Assembly (NCBI RefSeq): GCF_019753045.1
Contig: NZ_JAIELN010000005.1
Coordinates: forward strand, 62,001 to 126,000
Reading direction: 5' to 3'
DNA: 64,000 nucleotides
Origin: Hyphomicrobium sp.
Lineage (GTDB): Bacteria; Pseudomonadota; Alphaproteobacteria; Rhizobiales; Hyphomicrobiaceae
Shown in pieces: positions 41,553 to 48,777 of the stretch; position 1 is the first letter of the stretch; the number at the start of each line of letters is the position of its first letter. A program made the translations under genes and the position numbers. Under the pieces are notes generated by a model. It was not told the DNA's origin. It saw only the letters and a list, made by a program, of their open reading frames with translations, and searched no databases.

Positions 41553-42317
41553 ATGACTGAAACGCATCTTCGCGAGCGCGCCGCAAACATGGCCGACGAT
41601 TCCGACATTCGTCATTTTTTCGCAACGGACTTTCTCGTCGTCGGATTTTTCACCCCGAACTACGAGCCGGCCGCACGAGCCTTTGCACAAAACCTCGCCG
41701 AGCACCGAATCTCGCATCACCTTTACGCGCGTCCGATCGTCGAAGGCGACTGGTACTCGCAGACCCGCCAGAAGCCGACGGTCCTCGCTCACGCCCGTCG
41801 CGACTATCCAAATGAAAATCTCATTTTCATGGATGTCGATTGCCGGGTCCGCGGTGATATCAGCGGGATACTCAACACGCGCGGCGACGTCGTCATGCGA
41901 ACGAAGGGCACTGCAAAAGGAACGCAGCGTGCGCTGAAGCCGACGACTCGCGTCTTGCTCCTACGCCCGACACCCGGGGCCGACGCCTTCATCGCCGGAT
42001 GGGAGGGCACGTGTCGCAGCGCGGGCCCCGGCCAATCAGCCGAATTCATGCTGATCCATGCGATGTCGGATAGTCCCGAGATTTACTCTGTCGGAACGCT
42101 GCCGATCAGGCTTGCAGGCATAGAACTGCACGATGCTCATCCCGACGCCGTCATCGTGCACGATAGCATTCGCGATCCGACGCGTCCCGCCTGGGCGCTC
42201 CGCCGGGGCGCGCAGAAATATTTCCGCGCGGGCCGCAACGCGGCTTACCGTTTGGCGACCGGCAAAACCTATGATGAACTCTATGGCAAGCGCCGTGCGG
42301 GGCAGAAAATTCAGTAA
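41553..42317 (+). CDS. Putative GT-A-like glycosyltransferase
   Basis: A 254-residue protein with a VVGFFTPNYEPAARAFAQNL start and a metal-binding DxD motif in LIFMDVDCRV near residue 95, the pattern of nucleotide-diphospho-sugar transferases. The acceptor and sugar are unknown and similarity is by motif only. It is the last core gene before the tRNA. Two in-frame ATGs near the N-terminus (41553 and 41589) both work. Confidence 0.6.
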   Translation: MTETHLRERAANMADDSDIRHFFATDFLVVGFFTPNYEPAARAFAQNLAEHRISHHLYARPIVEGDWYSQTRQKPTVLAHARRDYPNENLIFMDVDCRVRGDISGILNTRGDVVMRTKGTAKGTQRALKPTTRVLLLRPTPGADAFIAGWEGTCRSAGPGQSAEFMLIHAMSDSPEIYSVGTLPIRLAGIELHDAHPDAVIVHDSIRDPTRPAWALRRGAQKYFRAGRNAAYRLATGKTYDELYGKRRAGQKIQ

Positions 42318-42401
42318 AGATGTGTCGGCGACAGAATGCCAACGCAGAATCGTCAACCGGGACTGGCCCTTCTGCGAACATCTGTTAAGAGAAACGCGCG
42401 C

Positions 42402-42477
42402 GGGCCCGTAGCTCAATGGTTAGAGCTGACGGCTCATAACCGTCTGGTTCCAGGTTCGAGTCCTGGCGGGCCCACCA
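42402..42477 (+). tRNA. tRNA-Met (CAU), CCA encoded
   Basis: Complete cloverleaf by eye: acceptor GGGCCCG / CGGGCCC, D arm GCTC / GAGC, anticodon stem GACGG / CCGTC with loop CTCATAA (anticodon CAT), T arm CCAGG TTCGAGT CCTGG, A73 and a templated CCA. The G1-C72 pair excludes an initiator; elongator Met is most likely, though an isoleucine tRNA with lysidine would have the same anticodon. It marks the border between core and accessory DNA, so it is the likely integration site. Confidence 0.9.
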
Positions 42478-42524
42478 ATAAAATCAATAACTTATAGGAA
42501 TCTCCCGGACCCTCGGCGGCTTCG

Positions 42525-42545
42525 CTGGGTCCATTCTGGGTCCAT
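42525..42545. repeat. Tandem CTGGGTCCAT repeats beside the tRNA
   Basis: CTGGGTCCAT occurs twice, at 42525-42534 and 42536-42545, one base apart, about 50 bases beyond the tRNA. Short direct repeats of this type next to a tRNA are often arm-type sites for a tyrosine integrase. The integrase in this window is at 52001-53050, so a link is inferred only. Confidence 0.5.
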
Positions 42546-42557
42546 ACCCTGGCAAAA

Positions 42558-42583
42558 AAGGCGCTGACCTAGATCAGCGCCTT
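42558..42583 (-). terminator. Minus-strand rho-independent terminator
   Basis: AAGGCGCTGA and TCAGCGCCTT form a perfect 10-bp stem around a 6-base loop. The A run on its left (42554-42559) is a T run when read leftward, so it stops transcription entering the tRNA from the island. Confidence 0.75.
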
Positions 42584-42683
42584 GAGTTTGCCCGAACCAC
42601 AGAAGCAGAGCCCATCTGCACAGTGATTGCATTTCGTCGGCTAGTTTTATTCGCGTGACTCATCAATGCGTGAATTGCTGACC

Positions 42684-42872
42684 TCACAGAATTAGTTGCC
42701 TGGAATCTCTGCGAAGACGCACTTCGTGCGAGCAATTTTTTCTGCTCGGTGAATTTGGCTTGAGCACCAGCTTGACCATCCTTCCGAATACGAGTCCCTC
42801 ATCAAAGCCTAGCCATCTCGGCCTTTCGTCGTTGCGTTCCTGCCGAAGGTGCTTGGCACTGTCGTCAATCAT
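42684..42872 (-). CDS. Possible small ORF, unsupported family
   Basis: A 62-codon minus-strand frame upstream of the leftward terminator. It is rich in Arg and Lys, resembles no known protein and lacks a clear ribosome site. It could be the remnant of a gene at the island edge; the leftward terminator at 42558-42583 is the only support. The rest of 42478-42886 holds the repeats noted and otherwise nothing recognisable. Confidence 0.25.
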   Translation of the reverse strand: MIDDSAKHLRQERNDERPRWLGFDEGLVFGRMVKLVLKPNSPSRKNCSHEVRLRRDSRQLIL

Positions 42873-42886
42873 CAGGGACGCATCTT

Positions 42887-43993
42887 GTGCCGAAGCTTCG
42901 TCTTGTTCTCACAATCATTGGCTGGCTGCTTGCGATGGCTATCGCTGTCACTGCGTCAAGCACCAGCGTCATCTACGCCTATCGCTATGGGCTCATCCTC
43001 GCAGGCTCAGAGCCACAGCCCTGGTTGACCGGCGCCGCACTCGCAATCGCCGATGTTGTGAAGATTGGCCTGCCCGCGATTATCGTAGCGCTGTGGGCCC
43101 GATCGCACAGCGCAACGGCGCGAACGCTTAGCGTCGTCTTTGCGATGTTGCTTGGCCTTTCACTCTGGTCCTTGACGTCGATCACCGCGATCGAGCGAGC
43201 CGCGAATGACGCAAAGGCTACGAACGCATCACGGATCGAAGCTGATTTGCGCAATGAGCTGGCCGCTGCTGAGAACCGCATTGTCGAACTGGGTTCGCCA
43301 CCTCCCGTGGCGGCGGTGGAGGCCGAGATTGATAGCGTTAAGGCCGATGCCCGTTGGCGAACGACAGCGGCGTGCAACCCGGTCCATATATTCCCATCTA
43401 CCCAGCGCTTCTGCGAGAAGGCGGCGCTAAAGCAAGCGGCGCTGGCCAATGCGAGCGAGGCCGGCGGCCTCAGGGTGCGCATCGACGAGATCAGACGGAA
43501 GCTGACAACTCCACCGCCTGATGTGGCCAAGATCGCTAGCCCCGAGTTGACCACGATCTCTGACGTCTTTGGATGGCGCACCGAGAGTGTCGGCTTTGCT
43601 CGCGCAGTGTTCTTCGCGATCTCGCTCGAACTTCTCGGCGCATTTGTGCCATCTGCCGTCTGGTACTTGCGCCCCACTGTCGGCGCCAGTTCACCCGCAC
43701 CTACGGGAGTGCCGCAACCCGCCAAGGTTGCCGATACGTCCATCAAGCCGAAATCTCCAGCACCGCCGGCTCCCTCGCGCCAGACGGCCAGAACACCTTC
43801 AACCGGAAAACGCGGGCGCAGGCGCGATCCGAACGTACTCGATTTCGTTCGCAAGTTTCGCGAGCGTCACGGGCGGTCGCCGAATATCCCCGAGATGCGA
43901 GCCCAGTTTCCGGATCTCCACAAATCGACACTGTGGCGCGCAACCCAGGCTGCATCTGAGGAGGACGGTCGCCGGCAACTTCTGTCAGCGTAG
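42887..43993 (+). CDS. Membrane protein with C-terminal HTH-like tail
   Basis: A 368-residue protein with a GTG start behind AGGGACG. Three hydrophobic segments (about 7-30, 45-70, 80-100) are followed by a soluble region with coiled-coil character (residues about 105-230), another hydrophobic segment near 242-262, a Pro-rich linker and a basic C-terminal domain (RRRDPNVLDFVRKFRERHGR...STLWRATQAA) of HTH type. I do not recognise the family. It may tether a DNA-binding domain to the membrane. Confidence 0.6.
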   Translation: MPKLRLVLTIIGWLLAMAIAVTASSTSVIYAYRYGLILAGSEPQPWLTGAALAIADVVKIGLPAIIVALWARSHSATARTLSVVFAMLLGLSLWSLTSITAIERAANDAKATNASRIEADLRNELAAAENRIVELGSPPPVAAVEAEIDSVKADARWRTTAACNPVHIFPSTQRFCEKAALKQAALANASEAGGLRVRIDEIRRKLTTPPPDVAKIASPELTTISDVFGWRTESVGFARAVFFAISLELLGAFVPSAVWYLRPTVGASSPAPTGVPQPAKVADTSIKPKSPAPPAPSRQTARTPSTGKRGRRRDPNVLDFVRKFRERHGRSPNIPEMRAQFPDLHKSTLWRATQAASEEDGRRQLLSA

Positions 43994-44349
43994 CGGTTTC
44001 AGAACTCGACGACGATCGGTTGCAGATCGTGGATTGTCAGTCTCACAAAATCTCGGAAGTGAACGCGCCACCAGATGCTTAGGCATTTTGCAACCCAACT
44101 TCTGCAACCGCTACCTAGCGCGAGTGTCGAATAGCAACCCGGTAGGGCGTTTCCATCATCCGCTCTGCATCGCATGGGTTCGATCTCGGCTTGCCAAATG
44201 TATTGGCGCTACCAAGCAATCGCCCACACGGTCTAGAGAAAGCGTACCCAGCGCATCCGTGGCCAGTGCATGCGCTGGGTCACTCCTGCTTCAGATCCCG
44301 GGCAGGCGACCATCTCGCCCCCCTCCACACCAAATGCAAGGAGTTCGGA
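43994..44349. other. 356-base gap containing a GC-rich inverted repeat
   Basis: No gene is supported here; several short frames lack ribosome sites. It contains the perfect inverted repeat described separately at 44246-44280. The sequence between that repeat and the minus gene ending at 44350 is unremarkable. Confidence 0.4.
44246..44280. repeat. 11-bp inverted repeat with 13-base loop
   Basis: ACCCAGCGCAT (44246-44256) and ATGCGCTGGGT (44270-44280) are perfect complements. No T run follows on either strand, so it is not an ordinary terminator; it could be a protein-binding dyad or a structure formed by single-stranded DNA during transfer or replication. Confidence 0.6.
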
Positions 44350-44715
44350 TTATCGCGAAATACCCGTCAGGCGCCGCGCCTCGGTCCAGATTTCTCCAGT
44401 TTCCCATTCCTGGATGGATGAGCCTTTGATCGTGTCGACAATGAGCTTCGCTGCAAAGTCCGCGGCACAGGTACAAGGCAGCGTCATCAGCTCGTTCTTG
44501 ATCGCTTCGGCTCGGCCATAGAAGAGCCGATCCAGCAGCTTGTCCGCGGCATCAATATCAAGGCTGTCATCCACGGCATACTCATGCGCCTCCGCGTTGA
44601 TGGCTTCCCAGGCGCGTAGCAAACGCAGAATTGGTGTCTCGGTAGCGGATCTCATTGAGTTAGCGTTCACGTGAGTTGCCTGGCGTCGAGATGGGATCGA
44701 AACTGCCGTATCCAT
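44350..44715 (-). CDS. Hypothetical protein of mobile-element type
   Basis: About 121 residues from ATG 44715 (44727 also possible). The sequence is helical and acidic in the middle (DDSLDIDAADKLLDRLFY) with a CTC-AADFAAKLIVDTIK segment that resembles small proteins carried by alphaproteobacterial prophages. Function unknown. It diverges from the RHH gene, and the AT-rich segment between them holds the GTAAGCA dyads. Confidence 0.5.
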   Translation of the reverse strand: MDTAVSIPSRRQATHVNANSMRSATETPILRLLRAWEAINAEAHEYAVDDSLDIDAADKLLDRLFYGRAEAIKNELMTLPCTCAADFAAKLIVDTIKGSSIQEWETGEIWTEARRLTGISR

Positions 44716-44789
44716 ATAAACCTCCATTGCTCTATTCCGGTGAGGGTCGGATCAAAGTTGCGATTGTTTGATTTTTATTGAAAGCATAT

Positions 44790-44847
44790 GTAAGCATTTT
44801 ACTCTCATTTGTCAATGAGCGTTGTCAATGGTAAGCAAATTTCTTAC
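44790..44847. promoter_or_regulatory. GTAAGCA dyads (candidate operators)
   Basis: GTAAGCATTTTAC at 44790-44802 and GTAAGCAAATTTCTTAC at 44831-44847 share GTAAGCA and each closes as a short inverted repeat (GTAA/TTAC, GTAAG/CTTAC). The second overlaps the -35 box of the promoter at 44844-44871. They sit between divergent genes, one of which encodes an RHH protein, so autoregulation is likely. Confidence 0.5.
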
Positions 44848-44871
44848 AAGAGGGGTCTGTCCATTTATACT
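44844..44871 (+). promoter_or_regulatory. Sigma-70 promoter of RHH gene
   Basis: TTACAA (44844-44849), a 16-base spacer and TATACT (44866-44871). Transcription from it would begin close to the ATG at 44879 or 44885, giving a leaderless or very short-leader mRNA. Confidence 0.5.
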
Positions 44872-44884
44872 TGACGGGATGCGC

Positions 44885-45067
44885 ATGGCTAAAGAGACAA
44901 AAACCGCAATGCTCGCAATTCGGGTGACGCCTAAGCTGAAGGCTGTGCTCGATCAGCTTGCGGATGCCGAACGCCGCTCGACGGCCACACAGGCCGAAAT
45001 TCTCCTCGAAGAAGGACTCGAAAAGCGAGGTCTTTGGCCGGCTTCAGGCAAGAGAGGCCAAAAATAG
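44885..45067 (+). CDS. Ribbon-helix-helix type regulator
   Basis: A 60-residue protein from ATG 44885 (ATG 44879 adds two residues). It has the RHH layout: strand MLAIRVTPKLKAVL, helices DQLADAERR and TQAEILLEEGLEKRG. Such proteins dimerise to insert a beta ribbon into the major groove and often control mobile-element or toxin-antitoxin genes. No toxin is adjacent. The GTAAGCA dyads just upstream are its likely operators. Confidence 0.65.
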   Translation: MAKETKTAMLAIRVTPKLKAVLDQLADAERRSTATQAEILLEEGLEKRGLWPASGKRGQK

Positions 45068-45220
45068 CGTCCTTTGATCCAATCAGATCACATCATTGTT
45101 GTGGAGCGCGCGGTCCGCAGATGCGCGATTATCTTCGCGTCGTGCTAATGAGTCAGTCTGAGTTGTAGGGAGTTTCACTCATCCGCCAACAAGTGCGAGG
45201 AGGAGACGATTTCTAGTCCC

Positions 45221-46252
45221 GTGCTCAATCCCGAAATCGCCTCACTCGCGCTTGATTACGCAACCTCTCATCCATTCGAGAGGATCGGCGATCATGCTTG
45301 GATTTCTTCGACATCTACAAAGTTGAGACAGAGCCGCGGTCATTTCGCGCTTACTGGGCGAGCACTGTTAATTTTGGGCGCTATTTGGTTCTCGCTTGGC
45401 CTCTATGAGATGATCTTCAATCGACACGAGCCTGTCCAGACAGCGCAACATGCTCTACCGCGAAACGAAAAAACTAACGACGTTGACCGATCCAATAATG
45501 AGCTGGGAACAAGTGTCTCCAACAACGCTGTGGCGCCCGAGGGACGTCCGTGGCCGAAGAAGGGCGTTCAACTGTTTCAATTGCTAGCGGCGCTGGGATT
45601 GCTTGGGAGTTGGCCTTTGATTAAGGCCGGGAGACGGCGCCTTACTATTGCGGACGAGCGGGGCGCAGCCCTGGAAAATACGCTCAGATCGCAGCTTTCA
45701 CTTCACCGCAATGTGGCTCAGCAAGTCGATAGCCGCAAGGAATTCCTTGAGGACAACGTTCTGTGCGAGAGCGCAGAGTGCGCCATTTGGAAATGGGATT
45801 ACCGATTGAATGTTTCGAAGGTGCTCGTCCGGGACTACGATGACCCGATCGTGGACAGGTATCTGCAGGCTGAAATGCGTGCCGAAGAAAGGATTCGCGA
45901 AACATTTCCTGATTTGATCTCGTGTTCGGAAATCTTTCGACAGGGTGTCAGTGCCTTTGAATTTCCTGAGCCTGAAAAGATCGTCACATTCCAAGTGCCG
46001 GGATTGGGCGGGCGACAACTTGAGTTTATTCGGAGAAGCCATATCGAGCGCATTAACGAAAGGCGCTCCGTATACGATGCAGCCATGAGATGCCCGCTTC
46101 CAGGATGGCAGGAAGCACTAGCCTGCCAGCAAGAGCACCTACGCCGCGAAGAGGCCAAAGAAGATGCCGAGCGGGATCACGTGCTCCATGCCAAAGAGGA
46201 ACAGAGGCAAGCGCGCCGGATGGCAGTAACTGTGCACCTGGGAGATATCTAG
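45221..46252 (+). CDS. Membrane-associated hypothetical protein
   Basis: A 343-residue protein with an apparent GTG start; a GAGGAGGAG stretch lies about 15 bases upstream, a long spacer, so the start is uncertain. Two hydrophobic segments (about 45-63 and 117-130) flank an Asn/Ser-rich stretch; the soluble C-terminal 200 residues are charged and end in a coiled-coil-like EEAKEDAERDHVLHAKEEQRQARR. No known domain. Confidence 0.5.
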   Translation: MLNPEIASLALDYATSHPFERIGDHAWISSTSTKLRQSRGHFALTGRALLILGAIWFSLGLYEMIFNRHEPVQTAQHALPRNEKTNDVDRSNNELGTSVSNNAVAPEGRPWPKKGVQLFQLLAALGLLGSWPLIKAGRRRLTIADERGAALENTLRSQLSLHRNVAQQVDSRKEFLEDNVLCESAECAIWKWDYRLNVSKVLVRDYDDPIVDRYLQAEMRAEERIRETFPDLISCSEIFRQGVSAFEFPEPEKIVTFQVPGLGGRQLEFIRRSHIERINERRSVYDAAMRCPLPGWQEALACQQEHLRREEAKEDAERDHVLHAKEEQRQARRMAVTVHLGDI

Positions 46253-46271
46253 TCACCTTGAGGAAACGTCA

Positions 46272-46493
46272 GTGCGCCAAATTCAAAGCGTGCCGTCCCG
46301 CCTCTATAATTTGAGGCATCAATTTTGGGATGAAGGGCAAACTGGCAAGAAACACCCAGCATGCGGCCTCGATCAATCGATGCGTTACCAAGACTCGACT
46401 GTCGTTACGCCGTACGTGCGCGATAGCGGTCCCTTTTTCGCCATGCCCTTCGCCGACGGCCTCACGCCATCAGACGAGAAGACGTGGCACTGA
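46272..46493 (+). CDS. Possible small ORF downstream of membrane protein
   Basis: A 73-codon frame with GTG start and a good GAGGA site 8 bases upstream, 19 bases after the preceding stop. The translation has no recognisable family. The rest of 46253-46618 is AT-rich, with TTGACA at 46499 but no well-spaced -10 box. Confidence 0.3.
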   Translation: MRQIQSVPSRLYNLRHQFWDEGQTGKKHPACGLDQSMRYQDSTVVTPYVRDSGPFFAMPFADGLTPSDEKTWH

Positions 46494-46618
46494 CTGATTG
46501 ACACTTATTCCGAATAATATTGTTGGATTTTATAGGCCGAACTTTGACTTGGTCTGAGCCTCGGCACCTACGCCGATTTTGTCGTCACCCTGATCAACTT
46601 TCTCCAACCGGGTGACGC

Positions 46619-48112
46619 ATGGCCTCGACGCCTTCGCCTTCGCTTCAACTCGAAATCCCAGCGGCTGGCGATTACCGCGGTCAATGGGCCGATGTCATGC
46701 AACGCCTGCTGACGCAGATCGACAAGTCGATCGCGGGCGTGACTACGATCACCACGACCGGCGGCACAATCATTCTGTCGGATACGCAGTATGTCGACAA
46801 TCAATCGCGCCAGTCGACCATCATTGTTTCTGGCGCCCTTACTGCGGACGTTGTGATCGTCGTTCCTGCACGCAACAAGCGCTACGTCCTCGTCAACAAG
46901 ACGACAGGCGGCAAGGCTATCTCGATCAAAAGCCCGACCGGAAGCCCAAAGGAATGTCCCGCGCAGGGTTCAGTCGGAATTCTCCGAGTTGCCGAGGACA
47001 ATTCGATTACCCATGCCGGCCCATATGTGGATATGGCAACCGGTGCCATCACCTCGACGAATTATGCCCTTCAATCGTCGCTTCAGTCCGAGATTAATCG
47101 CGCCAGCGCTGAAGAGGCGACGCTCATCAAGAGGGATGGCTCGCGCTCATTCACTGCCGTCGTTTCTGGCATCACGCCGACGGCAGACGCACACCTTACA
47201 ACGAAGAAGTACGTCGACGACGCGACCGGCCTCCAGGACGCGATCTTCACTACCGGCGGCACGGCGTCAGCCTTCACCGTCACTACCGGCAACAACATTA
47301 CGCCATTCGACAATATGGCGCTGTCTATTCGTCTTCATGCCACGAACAACAAGGATTGCACGCTCTCTGTCGATGGAAGCGCGGCAAAGCCCATTCGCGG
47401 CTTCACCGGGAAATCACTCTCCGCCGGCGTCGGCATCGCTGGCACACCGTATCGCGTGATCTACGTCGCCGCGACGCAGGAATGGATTTTCTCGGGCTTT
47501 TTCCAGAACCCCTATCAGATCCCGATCGGCGGCTTCCTGCCGTTCTGCTCGACCGCCGTTCCGAACAGCAACTTCATCCTGCCATTCGGTCAGGCTCTTT
47601 CGCGAACGACGTATGCAGAACTCTACAATCTCATCGGCACAGCATTCGGAGCTGGCGATGGAGCCAGCACGTTCAACGCTCCGGATCTTCGTGGCCGCAC
47701 GATCTTCGGCCTCGACAACATGGGCGGTGCTGCCGCTGGACGCCTCACGACGATCGCCGGCACGACTGTCGGCGGCGTTGGCGGTGCGGAGACGGTCGCT
47801 CTCGCTCGCTCAAACCTTCCGAACGTGCAGCTCGCCCTCAGCGGCTCGACCAGCGCATCCGGCGATCACCAGCACTTGATGGAGCCGGATTCCGCAAAGA
47901 CCGGTTCTAACGCCGCTACGCCAGGGGGCTTTTACACGTCTTCGGGTGACGCCGGCACGAGAACGCCCGCCAGCAAGTTGACTAACTTGGCCGGCAACCA
48001 CGCGCACAGCGTCAGTGGCGCGACCGAGAGCATGAACGGAGGCGTTGAGCAGACGGCGATCAACAAGCTGCCGCCGGCAATCGTGCTCCCGATGCTTCTG
48101 CGCGTGCTCTAA
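46619..48112 (+). CDS. Phage tail-collar (tail fibre tip) protein
   Basis: A 497-residue structural protein. The N-terminal 300 residues are beta-rich with GGTIIL and ADAHLTTKKYVDD segments typical of tail-fibre shafts. A tail collar domain follows (about 300-370): IPIGGFLPFC, FGQALSRTTYAELYNLIGTAFG and APDLRGRTIFGLDNMGG. The C-terminal part has His pairs in GDHQH and GNHAHS and ends in LPPAIVLPMLLRVL, like the short-tail-fibre receptor-binding tip. It is an isolated tail gene; no capsid, portal or terminase gene is present, so it is a prophage remnant or carried by the island. Confidence 0.85.
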   Translation: MASTPSPSLQLEIPAAGDYRGQWADVMQRLLTQIDKSIAGVTTITTTGGTIILSDTQYVDNQSRQSTIIVSGALTADVVIVVPARNKRYVLVNKTTGGKAISIKSPTGSPKECPAQGSVGILRVAEDNSITHAGPYVDMATGAITSTNYALQSSLQSEINRASAEEATLIKRDGSRSFTAVVSGITPTADAHLTTKKYVDDATGLQDAIFTTGGTASAFTVTTGNNITPFDNMALSIRLHATNNKDCTLSVDGSAAKPIRGFTGKSLSAGVGIAGTPYRVIYVAATQEWIFSGFFQNPYQIPIGGFLPFCSTAVPNSNFILPFGQALSRTTYAELYNLIGTAFGAGDGASTFNAPDLRGRTIFGLDNMGGAAAGRLTTIAGTTVGGVGGAETVALARSNLPNVQLALSGSTSASGDHQHLMEPDSAKTGSNAATPGGFYTSSGDAGTRTPASKLTNLAGNHAHSVSGATESMNGGVEQTAINKLPPAIVLPMLLRVL

Positions 48113-48123
48113 GGAGGTCAAGG

Positions 48124-48213
48124 ATGTTTTCACCCATCCCCCAGGGCCTGCCTCTAGGTGTCGTCGGCAATTGGTCGAATACGCTGCGAAGCGCCAGCAG
48201 GTTTCAGGAGTAG
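48124..48213 (+). CDS. 29-codon ORF coupled to tail-collar gene
   Basis: ATG 48124 lies 11 bases after the collar stop behind a canonical AAGGAGGT (48111-48118) that overlaps that stop. The frame encodes 29 residues (starts MFSPIPQGLPLGVV) and ends TAG 48211-48213. The AGGAG preceding that stop serves the next gene's GTG at 48218. The strong site and chained spacing favour real translation. Homology unknown; it is too short to judge by composition. Confidence 0.55.
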   Translation: MFSPIPQGLPLGVVGNWSNTLRSASRFQE

Positions 48214-48217
48214 AGTT

Positions 48218-48715
48218 GTGTCAGTGGAGTATTCCGGTCTCGGAGACCGCATCAAGCTTCCATCGACGAACCCGACGCGGACGCTGGCGGATGCTCGTCA
48301 AATCCTTCGCGCCAATCTAGAGACAGGCAAACCGAGTTGCTGTCCCGTCTGCGCCCAGGATGCGAAGTTGTACGCACGGAAGTTTCGGGCACCTTGGCTC
48401 AAAGCCCTTCGAGCGCTCGCAGACAGCCTTTATCTCTCGCCTCGCGAGATGGTAGCGATTTGCAAGGCACGCGATTACCCAGCCCTCACCTACTTCGGAC
48501 TGGCGCACCGGAATCCATCGGATGGCATGTGGCGCATCTCACAGCTTGGACGCGATTTCCTTGATGGCCGCGTGACGCTGCCGAGCCACGCGATAATTTA
48601 CAATAAGGAAGTCGTCGGCTTCGATGAGACGAAGCGCATCCATATCTTGGACCTTGATCCGTGCGAGCGCTTCTCACTCGACGAGCTGATGTCGACGAAA
48701 CCGATGGTTGCTTAG
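48218..48715 (+). CDS. Phage-type winged-helix-like protein with CPVC zinc pair
   Basis: A 165-residue protein from GTG 48218 with an AGGAG site 7 bases upstream. It has a CCPVC pair near residue 42 and a helical segment around LKALRALADSLYLSPREMVAICKARDYPALTYFGLA, then WRISQLGRDFLDGRVTLPSHAIIYNKEVVGFD, a layout seen in small alphaproteobacterial prophage proteins with winged-helix character. Function unknown. It is the third gene of a coupled tail-collar cluster. Confidence 0.55.
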   Translation: MSVEYSGLGDRIKLPSTNPTRTLADARQILRANLETGKPSCCPVCAQDAKLYARKFRAPWLKALRALADSLYLSPREMVAICKARDYPALTYFGLAHRNPSDGMWRISQLGRDFLDGRVTLPSHAIIYNKEVVGFDETKRIHILDLDPCERFSLDELMSTKPMVA

Positions 48716-48777
48716 GTTGTTTGTCCCGGACTATCTGCTGACTTGCCATGGCTCAGTCAGTCCACGGCTGCATCCGA

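Noticed and set aside
46499-46540. Promoter with TTGACA upstream of the tail-collar gene
   Set aside because: No -10 box at an acceptable distance.
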